From Lateolabrax maculatus (lineage: Eukaryota > Chordata > Actinopteri > Acropomatiformes > Lateolabracidae), in NCBI GenBank assembly GCA_031216445.1, contig CM062214.1:14499001-14563000 (forward strand): a stretch of DNA of 64,000 nucleotides, read 5' to 3'. The position numbers and the translations under genes are program-made. This document shows positions 35,039 to 48,600 of the stretch, in pieces (positions within the stretch are counted from its first letter, which is position 1; every line of letters begins with the position of its first letter). The notes beneath the pieces were generated by a model that made no database searches, was not told the origin of the DNA, and was given only the letters and a program-made list of their open reading frames with translations.

Positions 35039-35350
35039 CGCCGCGTCACAAAACGACACTTTTTGAGAGAGAAAAAAAAACAAAACAAAACAAACTGGAA
35101 GCGCTGCTTGCCGGCTGTCGAACCGCAACCGAGAGATGTTGCTTCCACCACTGCACAGATGATGCGTCTCCTCTCTAAGTACTTATTCGCCTCCCTCTCT
35201 CCCTCCCTCCCTCCCTCTGTGCGCGTCTGTCTGTGCGACTTTATCTCTCTCCCTCTCCCTCTCTCCTCCTTTCTTTCTCTCTTTCTTTCCGTATCTCTCG
35301 TTCTCTCTTATCTGTCCTCCTTGAATTTTCAACTAAATGTTATTTATTGG
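35039..35350 (-). promoter_or_regulatory. hgf: hgf 5'UTR and probable promoter
   Basis: Reading toward the ATG there is a CCAAT motif (plus-strand attgg at 35346-35350), then a polypurine GA-rich tract (roughly 35190-35310), then GC-richer DNA and a transcribed T-rich run (35070-35092). I see no clear TATA box. The transcription start is not defined by the sequence; the placement rests on the exon 1 position. Confidence 0.35.
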
Positions 35351-37585
35351 CCTGAATGTCACATACAGTTATTGCCAAAGCCTCAGTCACAGTGTTGAAT
35401 ATGGCTAAATCGTTCTCCTTGTAAGTATATATGATCTGTATGTCACTGTGTATGTTACCATATGTTCCAACTCAATAACCAAGGCCTCCTACTATAAGAA
35501 AGTATTACATTATAAGAAGGTGATGGTACCTTATCCCTTTATTTCTTTGTCTTCCCGTTTATGCCATTCAAAACCTATAGAAAACCTACAAAACAGCATG
35601 CTATACAAATACACAAGTTAAAAGGCTTTGCAAGAATGTAACAGAAGTCTAGTGGCACTACATGAGCGCTAAGATTCAATATAAAAACATGTAAAACATC
35701 CATCTGCACACACTCAACTGTGTAATATTTTGAGATGAGCTTGTGGTCAGGGACCTTCTTCAATAAATGAATACTACAGAAGATCAGTTAGGTTATCCCC
35801 ATCTGACAGAGGCACACTACAAGGTAGATCCTTGTGGAAAAAAAACAGAATAGAGGAAAGTAAAAATAAAAATGGAATTTATTCAGCTGATTATGTGTCC
35901 GTCCCTCTCTGTCACACAGCAGCATCCCACTCAATCATCGTCTTGTATTTTTTTTCCCATGTTAACCAGGCAGCACAGTGTGCAAAATGAGACATATTGG
36001 CAGACACTTGTCAGCGGCGGGAAACTCAGTGGGGATGTAAAAGAGGGGGGATGAGTGGGTTGGGTTGTTTATGCTACTTTCCTTCTTCCCCCCTGTGTCA
36101 GATAAGGAGTGAAGTTACTGGTGGGGGGTGGAAGAGGACAAGACATCCCAATCCATCTCCTGAGTGTCATCTCTATTTCCAGCGATGACAGCATGAGATA
36201 GGAGATGTGACACTCAGCTGGCCTTAGCATTTTGTCTCAACATCATGATGCAGCAATCACCGAGCAGCGCTCCTGTCCTCCAGTGACAGTCCAATGGGGT
36301 GTAAACAGTAAATAGAAATCATGTTAGTGCAGATTGAGAGTTACTGCATCCTGGGGATTCCCGGTATTTTCTTTAAACTCACACCATGTGTGCAATACAA
36401 AACAGGGGAATAGATGGATAAATATGCAGGAGGAGACAGATTCCATCTCTATCTTCTCTTTGGTTCAATGAGTAATAGTCCTGCGGTTTCCTGAGAGGAC
36501 CACAGAGTCATTCGCAATAATAAACAATCAGCCATGAGTCAGATACTTTCACTGGAGCTGAGCACAAGTTTCCCTGTTTCTCTTTTTCTTTCTCGTTCTC
36601 CAACCTTCCTTTACGTACGTACACATGCAACGCAACCACATACATTGTCCCTTGCAGGCAAACATGCATTCAGACTATTTTTCTTCTGTTTGTCCCACAC
36701 GTTCACCAACACGCATGCTTGTTCGTAACGAGCAGCAGATGACTGGATAACCTTCACCAGTTTGAGCTCGCAACAAAAAGCCCTCATCACCACAATCTCA
36801 TTACTGACTCGCCTAGCAAGAATCCAGTGGGTGTTTTCACTGCGTCGAAGAGCCCCGGCTTCTGCTAGAAGATGGAAATTAGAGAGACCCAGTAGCCCAC
36901 TACTCGAACGTATGACTGCCGTCACCATTCAGGACTCCTCACATCTGTGGCTCGTTATTGCTAGAAACATATCTTCATGCAGCTGGTAATGGAGGGAGGA
37001 AGTTCAGTGGGAGATGGAGACGATATGGAGGATGAAGAAGTAGATACTGAGAGAGTGTAGATGACAAGCAATGTGAGGAAAATGGACTGACTGTAGCAGG
37101 AAGGTACAGTAGAGACCAGTGTACTCAAGGCTGGTCTGTCTGAGTCGACTTTGTGGAGCGTTTTGGACTATTAATAGACTTCCTGTAGATTCGTTTGGAA
37201 GTTTGGTGTGCATTGTGTAAGTCACGTTTTGTATACTAATATTTCTCTGCGCATGTGTGTGTGTGTATGTATGTGCAAGTTTTCATCTGCAGCAAATTAG
37301 TTGGACCTCATTGTGACCTCTAATCGTTCCAGCCTTTCTTCCAGATTTCAGCCATATGACCTTATGTACAAGAGTTGGAGTGGAATGGAAAATTGAAAGA
37401 AGGGATGACAGGAATAGGGAACAGACAGTGTGGTAATTTGAGTGAGAAAGGGAAAGATAAGGAATGTGGAAAGGGGCTCAGATTGAGGAAGTGTGGCAGT
37501 ACAGAGTCGAGGTGGCTCAGGTATTTCACTCTAGAGAGAGAGAGACATTTAGGGGTTGTGTGTGAGTGAGTGCGTGTGTGTGTGT

Positions 37586-37636
<51 letters not shown>

Positions 37637-40600
37637 GGTTAGTGATGACAGTTGTGGGCCTAGAGGCTGTAAACACAGATACTGTGTCAAGAGATCCTTC
37701 TTTAAACAAACACACACTTCCTGTTGTCAGTGCATGCAATTGTAGTCACAGCTCGTAATTGCGATCTGCTGGCAGTTACGGATAACACAAATAAACTACG
37801 TACACACACAATCTGTCCACACAAACAGTTTGAAAATATGGCTTCTTGGATAAAACTTGTGTAAAACCAGACTTTTTATAGTCATTGCAGCCCTGCAGTC
37901 TACCTTCATGGCAGTTTTCCTTTTAATTTTTCACATTGCGACAGTGACAAAAAAAAAAAGAGCTGGAGGGTGGGCAGCAGACAGAAATGCAAAACTAGAA
38001 TTTTAGCACATCTTCATTATCATGCACATTAGCAGACTGAGTCACCAACACATCCCTAGAAATAGCTTTAAAGAGGAACAGAGGACCAAAACAGATAAAA
38101 ACTACTCAATATGCTATTGATTTTTCTTTCAGAAAATTTACTCTCTAACAGCAAACTACTGCTTCTGTCAGTCACTGGCGTACTGAAACTTACTCTATCG
38201 ATCACAGAAAGTCGAGAGCAAAGATGACTCATCTTTCAATGTGCTGAATCTTTTTCAGCGTGATTTGACTTTTCACAAAATGACCTTTTATGAGTAAGAT
38301 TTACAAGAAATATTGTGAGTCGGCAGTTTTTTTACATTACACAGCAACTTTTCAAATTCACAGACTTTAACAAAATAATTCTTATGTTGAGATGTATTCA
38401 GTCCAAAGACACGCTAACCATTTCAATTCAACAGAACACGGCCTGGTCACAGTCCACAGTTCTTATTCAGCCTTTTGTCTGGCCCTCCTCCTGTGTTTAT
38501 GGGTGTTGATGTGAACGTTTGGGACAGAACCTTGGAACAATTCATCAACAATATGGCCTGCTGAGTTTGTATATCCACACAAACCATAACTGTTTAAATG
38601 ACACATCCTTTAACATGGTACACGTGAAGTGTGTCACACAAACACATCAACATCCCACACGCACTCTATTGTGCCGGCCCTTTGACAGTAGATGCCAGCC
38701 ACTCAAAAGTGCAGAACACTAAAACAAACTGGAAAACACACATAAATAGGTCATGTTTACATACATAATAATCTATATTGTAAAGCAAAGACTATTTTGT
38801 ACTATTTCTTGCTTATAGATACAAATGTTATTCTTGAAACAACCTTCCTAAACAAAGTGGTCTATAGTAGTACCTATACTTGCCTTTGGGAGCTGTTAAT
38901 TGGAGCTTGGAACACACATAATGAATTGAACCGTAAAATGTTTAAACATTTCTATCCCACACAAAAAGACAAAATCTGGAATTTGACTTCAAATGAAACG
39001 CCTCAAGTGAAACACTTGAACAATTCCAAGGATCTATCACTACAAAAGAGTTACTACCACCCAGTCACAAAATAAAGCCCAGATAGGAAACCAAACACTG
39101 CCTGAGGACACGAGAAAGGGGAGAACAGGTCTTAAAATAGTTTCTAAACCTGAGTTTCCTCATTTCTTACACATCTGCTAACAGTCAGCTTGTCTTGTCT
39201 GCTGCTTACTGCTAATTTCCCCCTGCATGACTCACGTACAACTGGAGACACACAGGGGAGGGAGGGGGGACTGTATAATTAAAGAACAGAGGGGGAAAAA
39301 GCTGCTCTGGGGCTGCAGGTACATTTCATCCCACATGCGTCTGTGTCAGAACTCATACGAGTAATTAACATGTTGATGGTGAACATGGTGTAGGGCAAGC
39401 GAGACAGCATGCAGCCTGGGTCTTTAGAGCCCACCTGAGTGATTTGCCAGACACGCACACAGGTAACTTGAAGCATGAAAGCACACAAAACACATAAACA
39501 TGCTTGCTCAAGGTCTTTAGGAGCCAGCTGCTAAGTTTTACCACTCCACCCCACTTAGTAGTAGTAGTCTTCAACACTTACCAAAGCATCTACAACCCCA
39601 ATCATGTGACATTTTCTTTCTACCTCTCTCTCTCTGTTGCTCTATCTTGTTTCCATCTACATCCAATTTTCTCACCTAGTGATACTTTTGGTTTATGAAC
39701 AAATGCTAATTAACAAATGTCAGCATGCACCAAAGTCTTTGATATTTTCTCCCTCATCAAAACTTTGCAAGGCAGGTTATTTGAATGTTTTAAAACTGAA
39801 TTGTTTAAATGCATATTTACTAGCTTGCAGTCTTCATCTTTCTTGCCGTTGTTGGCCAATCTGTATTTCTACGTTTACCACCACCAGCTGTCAATCAGAT
39901 AAAAACATTACTCCATTGCGCTACTAGTCGTCAAAAACTCACAGAGTAATGTCATATTCACAGAAATTTATTATTGAAGAAACTTAACAAAATAACTGAT
40001 CCCTTGAAGAGAATGATATATATCTTTTTTAACCTTGGTGAATGTGCGTGCCCTCCCACAAATCTAATCCCTCATGTTACTGTACCAGTTCATGTATGTT
40101 GGCCTCACTCTAAAGACAGAGAAAATCATCCACAAATCAATTCCCAATCTGGGCTGGAATGGAACATGTCCCGTTGAGACTGGTCACCTGGACAGAGTTT
40201 TCCAGCGTTACGCCTGCCAATCACACTGAACACACACTCAGACGCACGCACAGCATGCTTACCACCTGAGAGAAGAAGGGACAGAAAAACCAAGGTAGTG
40301 AGAACAGACAAGTGTGTGGTCATGTTTATGTATTTGGAAAAACCTGTGGCATTTCCGGATAATCCATGCCAAGTCTGTGTTTTGTGTTCTTTCCAACCCT
40401 CGGTTTGTCTAACGCCATCTTTCTCTCTCTCTCACTCTCAATTTTGCAAATATATTTTAAGGTTTTGTTTGGCTTACGTTGTAGCCAGGCTGAGTGGGGG
40501 TTTGTAAGAACAGGTGCCAAAAAGTTTGAACAATCACAGGAAAATATCTGAAGCCTATTTAGGCTCCTTTTCTGTGATTAAGAACTTATTTGACGCTATC

Positions 40601-43518
40601 TGTATTTTCCTTTTGCGGCAAACACAACCCATTAGGAGTTCCAAAATTGTTAGCAAAAACAAAAAGATTTATCTACAAATACTGTTTGATCCAAGTCTGG
40701 GGAGAAAGAGTGTGTCTCATACAGGAAAACACACAGTAGATGTACCCAAGCCCTCAGTCAGGCAGCAGTCACTGACAATACTGGAAGACTTTTTTTATGG
40801 GATGTCAGGGCTGCACTACAGAACCTTAGTGACCCTGATGCCCCTTGCCCTGCTGTGTTTTATGGTGATGGAAAAACTGTGACCTCTCTGTTGCTGCTTA
40901 CAGGAAGTATACACTTTCTTTTTTATAATTAGAAAAAAAATAAAATGGTGCCAATTAAATCTTTCAGCTAGTGTAAACCACACTAATGTTACCGGATTGA
41001 GGGAAGTTTATTCAGACTTGGGTTGATTGCCCCTGGGTGTCATGACCCAGAGGGTGTCGAGAGTGTTGGGACTAAACTTAGTGCTAATGGTGGTCAAAGG
41101 GTTATTGAGTTGCAATATTGTTCCAAAAATAGCATGTGCTTGTAAAATCCTACGCACATGGATGTTATATTACTATCAAAATAATGTTAATGAACTTTAG
41201 AGGGGTTTACTAATGACATGCTGATCCTTGCAGATCCAGTCACGGGTCATGTTGTTGATGCAGCATCCATCTCGTGTGTCACTTCCTGCAATTAGTGGAA
41301 CAAACCCAAAAAGCCACCCGCAGACTTTAACTTAACCACCAATGAGTCATACACTTCCAGCTTTGAAAGCTTTAGATTGGGTGAAATGTTCTTTCTTGGA
41401 GGATGTAACACTAATGGTGCTCTGCAGAAATACGTGTGGCGAAAAGAAAAGCTGATGGGCAGAAAAAATGTCAAAACTGTGTTTGAAAAGTGGTATTTAA
41501 TAATGAGGTAAAAAAAAATAAAATAAAAAAAACAACAACCTGTCACTCAAATGAAATGCCTCGATTGTATGAGTCATTATTCTGTTTGACATCACAACAA
41601 TACCAGAGAACTTGCATCAACGTCTTGATTGAAAATAACAAGTCAGAATGGAGTTTTGCAATCAGACAAGTTTTAAACAAATCCCCAGTGTAACCCGGTT
41701 ATCTAAACCATTCATTTGAAAACAAAAACATGGGTGAACCAAAACTGTCCATTTTAATCATCCTTTGAATTGTAAATCTACATGTGCGCTCATCTTCTAC
41801 ACTGCAAGTATGTAAGGTCAAAATTAAACCAGAGAATTAATGAAAAAATATTTTTCTTTTCCAAATAAATGGTTAAAATAACATGGTAAAAATGGACTTG
41901 TTTTGTGTTTAGCCAGTAGTCTAAGGCACATGCCAATACTGCGATCCTACAGTTGGATTCAGGCCTGCGACCTTTATTGCATTTTATTCCCCTTTGGCTC
42001 TCACACCATGTATCATGTCACTTTTGACTGTCTACTAAAAAGAAAAAGAAAAGAAAAAAAAAGAAAAGAAAATAACCTAGAATTTAAATTTTATAATGCA
42101 ACTTTTAAGTGTTTTTAAGACTTAAATCATTCTCTTTATGTGGTTTCTTGACTTATGAAGTATTCCAAATTACAAACTGAAAAGAGATGTAGAACTTGTC
42201 CTTGCTTTTCCTGCGTCTGTAACTTCTTAAGCCAGGCATGTTAAAGGCTACGACCTCGTCCCCATTTACAAGAGTATCCCGTTACAACCTCTCTTCTGGA
42301 TATAACTATATAGCACACATACGAAGACCTCCCAGTCTGACACATCGCCAAGAAAAACAAACGTCTTTATACTCTTCACTCAAAGCTGTGGCTATATTGA
42401 TTCTTAGATTACCATCAGATAAACACAAATACCATCAAGTATAGCGCAAGTAATGTACAACTACTCTGTAACTCTGTGGTGTTAGCATCTGGCTTTCTGC
42501 TGCTGCTTCGGGCAGGGCAGAGCTGTCTCTGTCAATAGTTTTTCCAGAGGCGTCACAAAATTAGAAACACAGGGATAAGACCTCAGTCAGAACTCACTGG
42601 GACACACTGTGCCATGCTGTGTCATCGTACATACAGTTAAGCTTTTTCATTTGGAGGGACCTTCTGCCTCTCACTCTGGTATTCGTGTGCATGTTTGTAC
42701 CGGTTTGTACTCCAGGATGGAGGAGGGAGAACTCAAACAGGAAATAATTAGTTAATGGATTTTTTTTAAAGAGCAATTAGGTATTCTCCTAGGTGGCCAT
42801 TTATACTGTACATTAATGTGTGTATGTACTACACACTCATGTTTGGCCAAGTGTGTTTTCATGCTGAAACTAATTACTTCAAAGGGTTAGGGTTAGGTTT
42901 ATATTATATAACCTTGGAAAAAGATAAATTACCAGCTTCATTGAAACATTAACAATTAATTCATTAATCCTCAACAGTAATCACATTAAATATATGAATC
43001 CCTCAGTTAAGATTAACTTAACAACAAATCTTTTTTTCTGACCTCCTCACTTTGCTGTAGTGATGTAGGAGTGTACAATAGGGTGTCAGTACACTGTGAA
43101 ATCACTGTTAGACATAGTTACACATGCAGCATAAGCTTCTGACCACACCCATCAGTGAGTATGGTCAAAAAACAAATAAAACAAAATAGACTTAAGAGGT
43201 AGTGAAACGTAGCTTTTCAGCCTGATGTTAACTTACTCTTTAATCTTTTTTTTTTTGTTTTGTTTTGTTTTATGATTTGATATTATTTGGCAGTGGAGAA
43301 ATTATCTAAATGTTGACGGCTATTTGACAAAGTAGCAATCATCCACACTTCATACACAAAAACAGACACAGTGAAACACAGATGCAGATGCTCTTCCCTT
43401 TTTCAGCAGAAGCCTCTTTCTGCAGGAACATGTTTGGTCTTCTCCCGGTGGAGCCAAAGCAACTGGACAGATGTGACGGAATAAAAAGGAGCACCTGAGG
43501 TCATAACAATACAACACT
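35351..43518. other. Interval between the hgf promoter and the cacna2d1 transcript end
   Basis: About 8 kb without recognisable genes; contains the GT microsatellite at 37569-37633. The 122-codon frame at 40514-40882 has no recognisable domain and is not called. Regulatory elements of hgf are likely here but cannot be seen directly. Confidence 0.5.
37569..37633. repeat. (GT)n microsatellite
   Basis: GT run of about 30 units with one interruption, in the hgf-cacna2d1 interval. Confidence 0.9.
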
Positions 43519-44658
43519 TTTATTGTGAATATATTATATTTGCACAATAATCAACACCATGTTATAAACATTTTTCTTTTCTTTCATTTTCTCTTTTATA
43601 CAGTAAATAGTATTAGTGTACAAATGTATACAAAATGTATTCAGGCTAGTCAAGTTCCACAAAAGAGTAATTCATGTACAGTATTAAAGCACAATCAGAT
43701 ATCGGAGGGACACGCACATGCCTGCACATAGACACTGGACCCCCAGGGTAGAACACAAGTCAACACGCGACTTTGATAGACAGGCATAACCTGAACACTC
43801 AACACCATTAGGTCTCCATGAAGGCGGGGTGGAGAGAACTCAACTTGAATTGTTGAAATAGCTAAAAGGAAAACGGAGTTTTGTGTGATATTTATGACTT
43901 GGTAAAGTAAGGCAATGCAAAAATCTACCTTGGTAGTAGAGTATTTTCAAAGTTCTCTCCAACAAGCCCTGATGCTGACCATGGGCATAGACAGCGTTCA
44001 AACACAGAACAAGCTCATCCCATGACACTGCAGCGTTTCGACGCTGAGCCTTCAGCGTCTGCTTCATAGCACTTATAGAGCAACACAAAGAGGAAACGAG
44101 CATAAGGAGGAGAACAGCAAGGGGAAGAAAACAAAGAAACAGTCATTTTGTTATGCTGATCTCATTCACAAGTCATCTTGACTCCTGAGTCTGGTGATCC
44201 AGAAAGGTAACTGAAACAGGACTAATAAAGAGAGGTGTTGGAACGCAAGCTCAAGTCTGGTTTCGGTTTGTTTTGACCATGGAGGAAAAGGATATTCTCC
44301 TCTCATCATCAAAATCACTGGATGTTTCTACTGTTCGCTGGGCCACATACATTAGAATAATTTAAGCAGATTTGGCCCATTTCACAACATATCACTGCAA
44401 GGGCTACCCTCTCTGCTATACTGGAGCAAGCATTAGCATAGAAGCATACATGGTAAGAATACAGTACAACTCTGATGCATTGCTTCATTCTGACTGTTTG
44501 GGCTACTATGTAGGCACTAGGAATTTGATGCATCAAATTGAAGACAACCAAAGCTGTCGGACCAAGTACAAACATATTTTAAATTGTAATATCCTAATAG
44601 ATTTTGATTCACATGGGTGCTCTCTGACCTCACTTATATCTCAGCGAGGTATCTGAGA

Positions 44659-44704
<46 letters not shown>

Positions 44705-45513
44705 CCAATCTATCTAACGCCATAACTTGAATACTGATGTACTCCGAGATCTGAGGGAATCCCTTAAAATAAACTAGCCTGCAGATTCTCTGTAGTAGGT
44801 TTGTGTGTATCTGTGGTCCTTGGTACTGTGAGGAGCTTTGGTGTCAGAGTTCTGGTGTTGTCTTTAGCTCTGTACTGAGCACATGCTGCTACAATACAAC
44901 ACCTATCTAGTCACAAAATGCTAGTTGATTTTGAGTTTTAAAAAAATTGTAGATAAATAGATAGTTACGGTACATTTAAAAAACACTCAAACAAAAGGGA
45001 TATTCTTCTTAGTTACACTGGTTGCCGAAATAAACATTCATTACAGCATAATGATTCATACACAATAAGTATAATAAGCAACAAACAATATTGACAACTA
45101 CACAAATCAACACTGTCAGTGAACATACAGTCTTTGAATGATATTTAGTTGGCATAGTGGGACAACTCTTCAATCTCCGCTAAATAAATCTGAAAAACAA
45201 ATGAGGCAGAATTAAAGGGTTTGGTTAGCTCTTACTCTTGCACCATAGGAGAGTTTTAAGGAGTATATCATGGAAATGAGTGCAGCTGAGCACAGTAAAT
45301 GTGTCTCTATTTTTGAAAATGACAAGGAGGAAATGAATGAGCACCCTTTGGCATTGGAAAATGGAAATGCTGATAAAAATGTCTCGCTGCAAATATTCTA
45401 CATCCTGGATGGCATAACTGGAGTGTCTTCTGGCCTCATGTGAAATGAAAAAGATGGTCAGAGTATGTAAGTGTATGTTTGTGTGCGTGTGTATGTGTTT
45501 GTGTATATAGAGG
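43519..45513 (-). other. cacna2d1: Probable cacna2d1 3'UTR, with poly(A) signal at 43519-43524
   Basis: After the stop codon the transcript strand has no coding similarity. AATAAA (plus-strand tttatt, 43519-43524) is followed by a GT-rich run, a plausible cleavage site about 2 kb from the stop. A TATC microsatellite lies inside. The transcript end is inferred. Confidence 0.35.
44659..44704. repeat. (TATC)n microsatellite
   Basis: About eleven TATC units, in the probable cacna2d1 3'UTR. Confidence 0.92.
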
Positions 45514-45624
45514 TCATGAGTGTTGGAAAGTTGTGATGAGCCACAGCAGCAGTAGTTGGAGCCCAAGCATTGGCCAAAGACGCGGGCTTAGGCAGGTCCC
45601 TCCTCCACAGTCAGAATCATCTTC
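45514..45624 (-). CDS. cacna2d1: cacna2d1 last coding exon, hydrophobic GPI-type tail
   Basis: Phase-0, 111-base exon after acceptor gtccaacag: EDDSDCGGGTCLSPRLWPML, then GLQLLLLWLITTFQHS and TGA at 45516-45514. Corresponds to human EDYTDCGGVSGLNPSLWYIIGIQFLLLWLVSG. The small-residue run CGGG followed by a hydrophobic C-terminus fits a GPI-attachment signal, which has been proposed for alpha2/delta proteins; a plain transmembrane tail is the alternative. Confidence 0.9.
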   Translation of the reverse strand, partial: EDDSDCGGGTCLSPRLWPMLGLQLLLLWLITTFQHS

Positions 45625-48600
45625 CTGTTGGACAAATCAGTCGTCAGTAAATTTGATCAGTTAAGATTCAGATTTAGCTACATCTAGTAGCTCTACTACA
45701 AAAACCACCATCTTCACTACTTCTGCTACCAACAGTAATGACCAGTTGATGATCATATTGTATCTTATCCTATAGTATCCGATTATATTATATTGTACTG
45801 TGTTGTCTTACTGTACTGTGCTGTATCATCTCATATACCCGAGCCTACCATCTGGCCAAGAAAGCAAAAAGTGTATTTACCGAATGAATTATTCATTTAA
45901 ATGCTCCGCTGCAGCTATGTTATAGTAATTCTGTTTTTTGTGCATGTGTGTGTATGCACATGCACCTGCCTACGACAGTGTGTGGCTTTTTTGTATTTGA
46001 TGGGAGTATTCAGGATATCCGTGCATGCCACAGACCTAGGAGAAAGAGGTGGGAGTCTTCCGTATTCAAAGGGCAGGAAAGCCACGTGAAGCTTCCTATG
46101 TTTACACCAGCGACAAAATGGACTGCCCTGGACACAAACTGTCTTCCTATGAGGAGGCGGCCTACTTTTACTCTGTTCATCTACTTCCTCAGCCATTCCT
46201 CCCCTTCCCTTTGCTTCCCAGCACAGTCTCTCCACAACATAAACAAGTGGGCACATGAATTAGTGGTCTGTTATGTGTGTGATCTACGCCTTTAAAACAC
46301 AATGAAAGGCTGAGTTTACAAAGATATGGGAAATAATTTTTCCAAATATTTAGACGTCTTATAAACTGGTTAAAATTTGGGTGGTGATGCAATGATCTCA
46401 CACATGATTTATCCCCCTCGCTTCTTTGTTTTACTGATTTATCTCAAATGGTACAATACATGAACTTCCATTCGATCTTTTCAAGGGAATCGACATGAGC
46501 GCATTTGCTACTGTATCAGGTCTGACTGTTGCATTCTATGCCTAAAACTCCACTCAGAAGACTTCTCAGTTTGAGGAAAAACACACCCAAATGTGCATAT
46601 ATATTTCTCAAATAAATTTGGTTGACAAAGCATTTAGCAATGCTAAATAAATAGATTATGGCTGCAGATATATTTATACATAGTTGTGTGCTGCTATTTT
46701 TAAAGGGTGGTGGTTAGGTGCTATTATATCGAATTGATTTAACGCGTTCAACTGCCAACATTCAATCTGCTCCCCATCTGTTAAGGTGAAAAAACAGGAA
46801 AAAAAACAAAAAGCAAAAAGGCAAGATGCCAAAGAAAGATAGCATACTCTGATAGGCATGCAACAAAAACAAAAAAACACTCCAGCTGTTTGTTATTACA
46901 GTGTGTTATTTACTTATTGTAGTGGGCCATTTCCTTTTCTCAAATTATTTTAATGTGTGTAAAGAAAAAAATCAGAAATAGTAAATGCAACATCAAATAT
47001 ATTAACATATGGATACAATGTGTAAATGTACACAAACCTATTTGTTTGTGAGAGAGTTTTTCAGGTTTACGTCAGCCTGAATAAACAACTGTGACATCAT
47101 GTTTTTGGTGTCCATGTTACTGGGATGGGTAGAGCTTGAATGGTTGTAAAGTAGGTTAAATGAGTAATGACCCAGATATTTCCCAAATATTACATAAGAA
47201 ATATTAAGAAATAAATATTAAATTAACATTACATCAAACCAACTGTGAGAATCGACATGCCATTGCCGTGCCTGATATGCCCTTAGTGAGCATTGCAATG
47301 GCCCAGGAATAGTAAAGATCATAGTGGTTGATGAATGAGTCAGCTGTGTGAGGACACTGACCCTGAACTCAGCACCAGAAACAACAAGAGCAGTCTGGGG
47401 CTCAGTGTAGAACCTCTGCTGATTGGGCACAAGGGCTCATCCTACCAGACAAGAGCAGCAGCCATTGGGATGCAGAATCACAAAACAAGAATGGCAGATG
47501 ATGAGCGAAAAGATCACATAAAGCAAGATAAATAAAAACAAATTAGTGATAATGCGTGCAAAATTCATGAAATAAATATTTAAAAAAACACATAAATACA
47601 AATTATAAATGGATGAATTAAAAAAATAAACTGAGTGAATAAATCAAACATGGATCAGAATGGAAGAGAAGGCAGCCAACAATGCTTTGAATCTACGCAA
47701 AATGCTGATAATAACCAGACAGAAAATGACAGAGACCAACTGTGAAATCTCACTAATAGAGCTGTTTCCGGCAATATTCTCTGCACAAAGGCACATGTGG
47801 TTGTGTCTTACGTTTTCATTGTTGTCAAAACACACGTGAGGCCCTTTGCGGTATCTGGGATTCTGAGCCAGCTCGCATGGATCTGGACCTTCAGCTGAAC
47901 AGACATTGTCAGGAAAAAGCAATTTACTATCAGTTTCTAATTTCCCTGCCAAAAAGCCTCATGTATTTCCAACTCATCACCCCATGATCTTCTATTAACA
48001 TGTATATAAACACTGTATTCTTATAAAGACTTTTATTTGCAATATATATACACACACATATATATATATTGCAAATAAACACAGACACACCCCTGCTCTT
48101 AACCTTAATTCCCCCTGATGGCAGCATGCAGCCCAGATGAATTTAAACACAGAAATCTAATCTGGGAGTAATGTGAGACAGGCTTTCATATGCCGTGCAT
48201 CTGGTTTACTGTTCACCCGTGAATATTCATTCATGGGGGACCTACTGCAAACTCCTTAGGTGTGTGTCCTTGCATTGAGAGTTTAAAGCCCCGCTGTCAT
48301 AAGGGTGATGGATGGAGGGATAGAAAGTAAAAAGGAAGTGTAACTCTATGTTCGATTTTTACGAGTTGAGTGAAAGGATACAGGGTTGTTCAGCCTGTCG
48401 TAGCGGTCTGGGGTCACACGACAAACACGTTGCCTTGGCATCAGTGATCAGGAACACTAGGTTGGTGTTTGGCAGCTTCTCCGCACGATACATCCTAGAA
48501 AGCACACATGGCGACACACACATACTGGTAAACAGTCCATACAGTAATACAGTATTCATACAGTAATATACTTGTGTAGGGATATCATGCAGCTCCAATT

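Noticed and set aside
40514..40882. 122-codon plus-strand open frame in the intergenic interval
   Set aside because: No family motifs, no splice-linked continuation and AT-rich composition like its surroundings.
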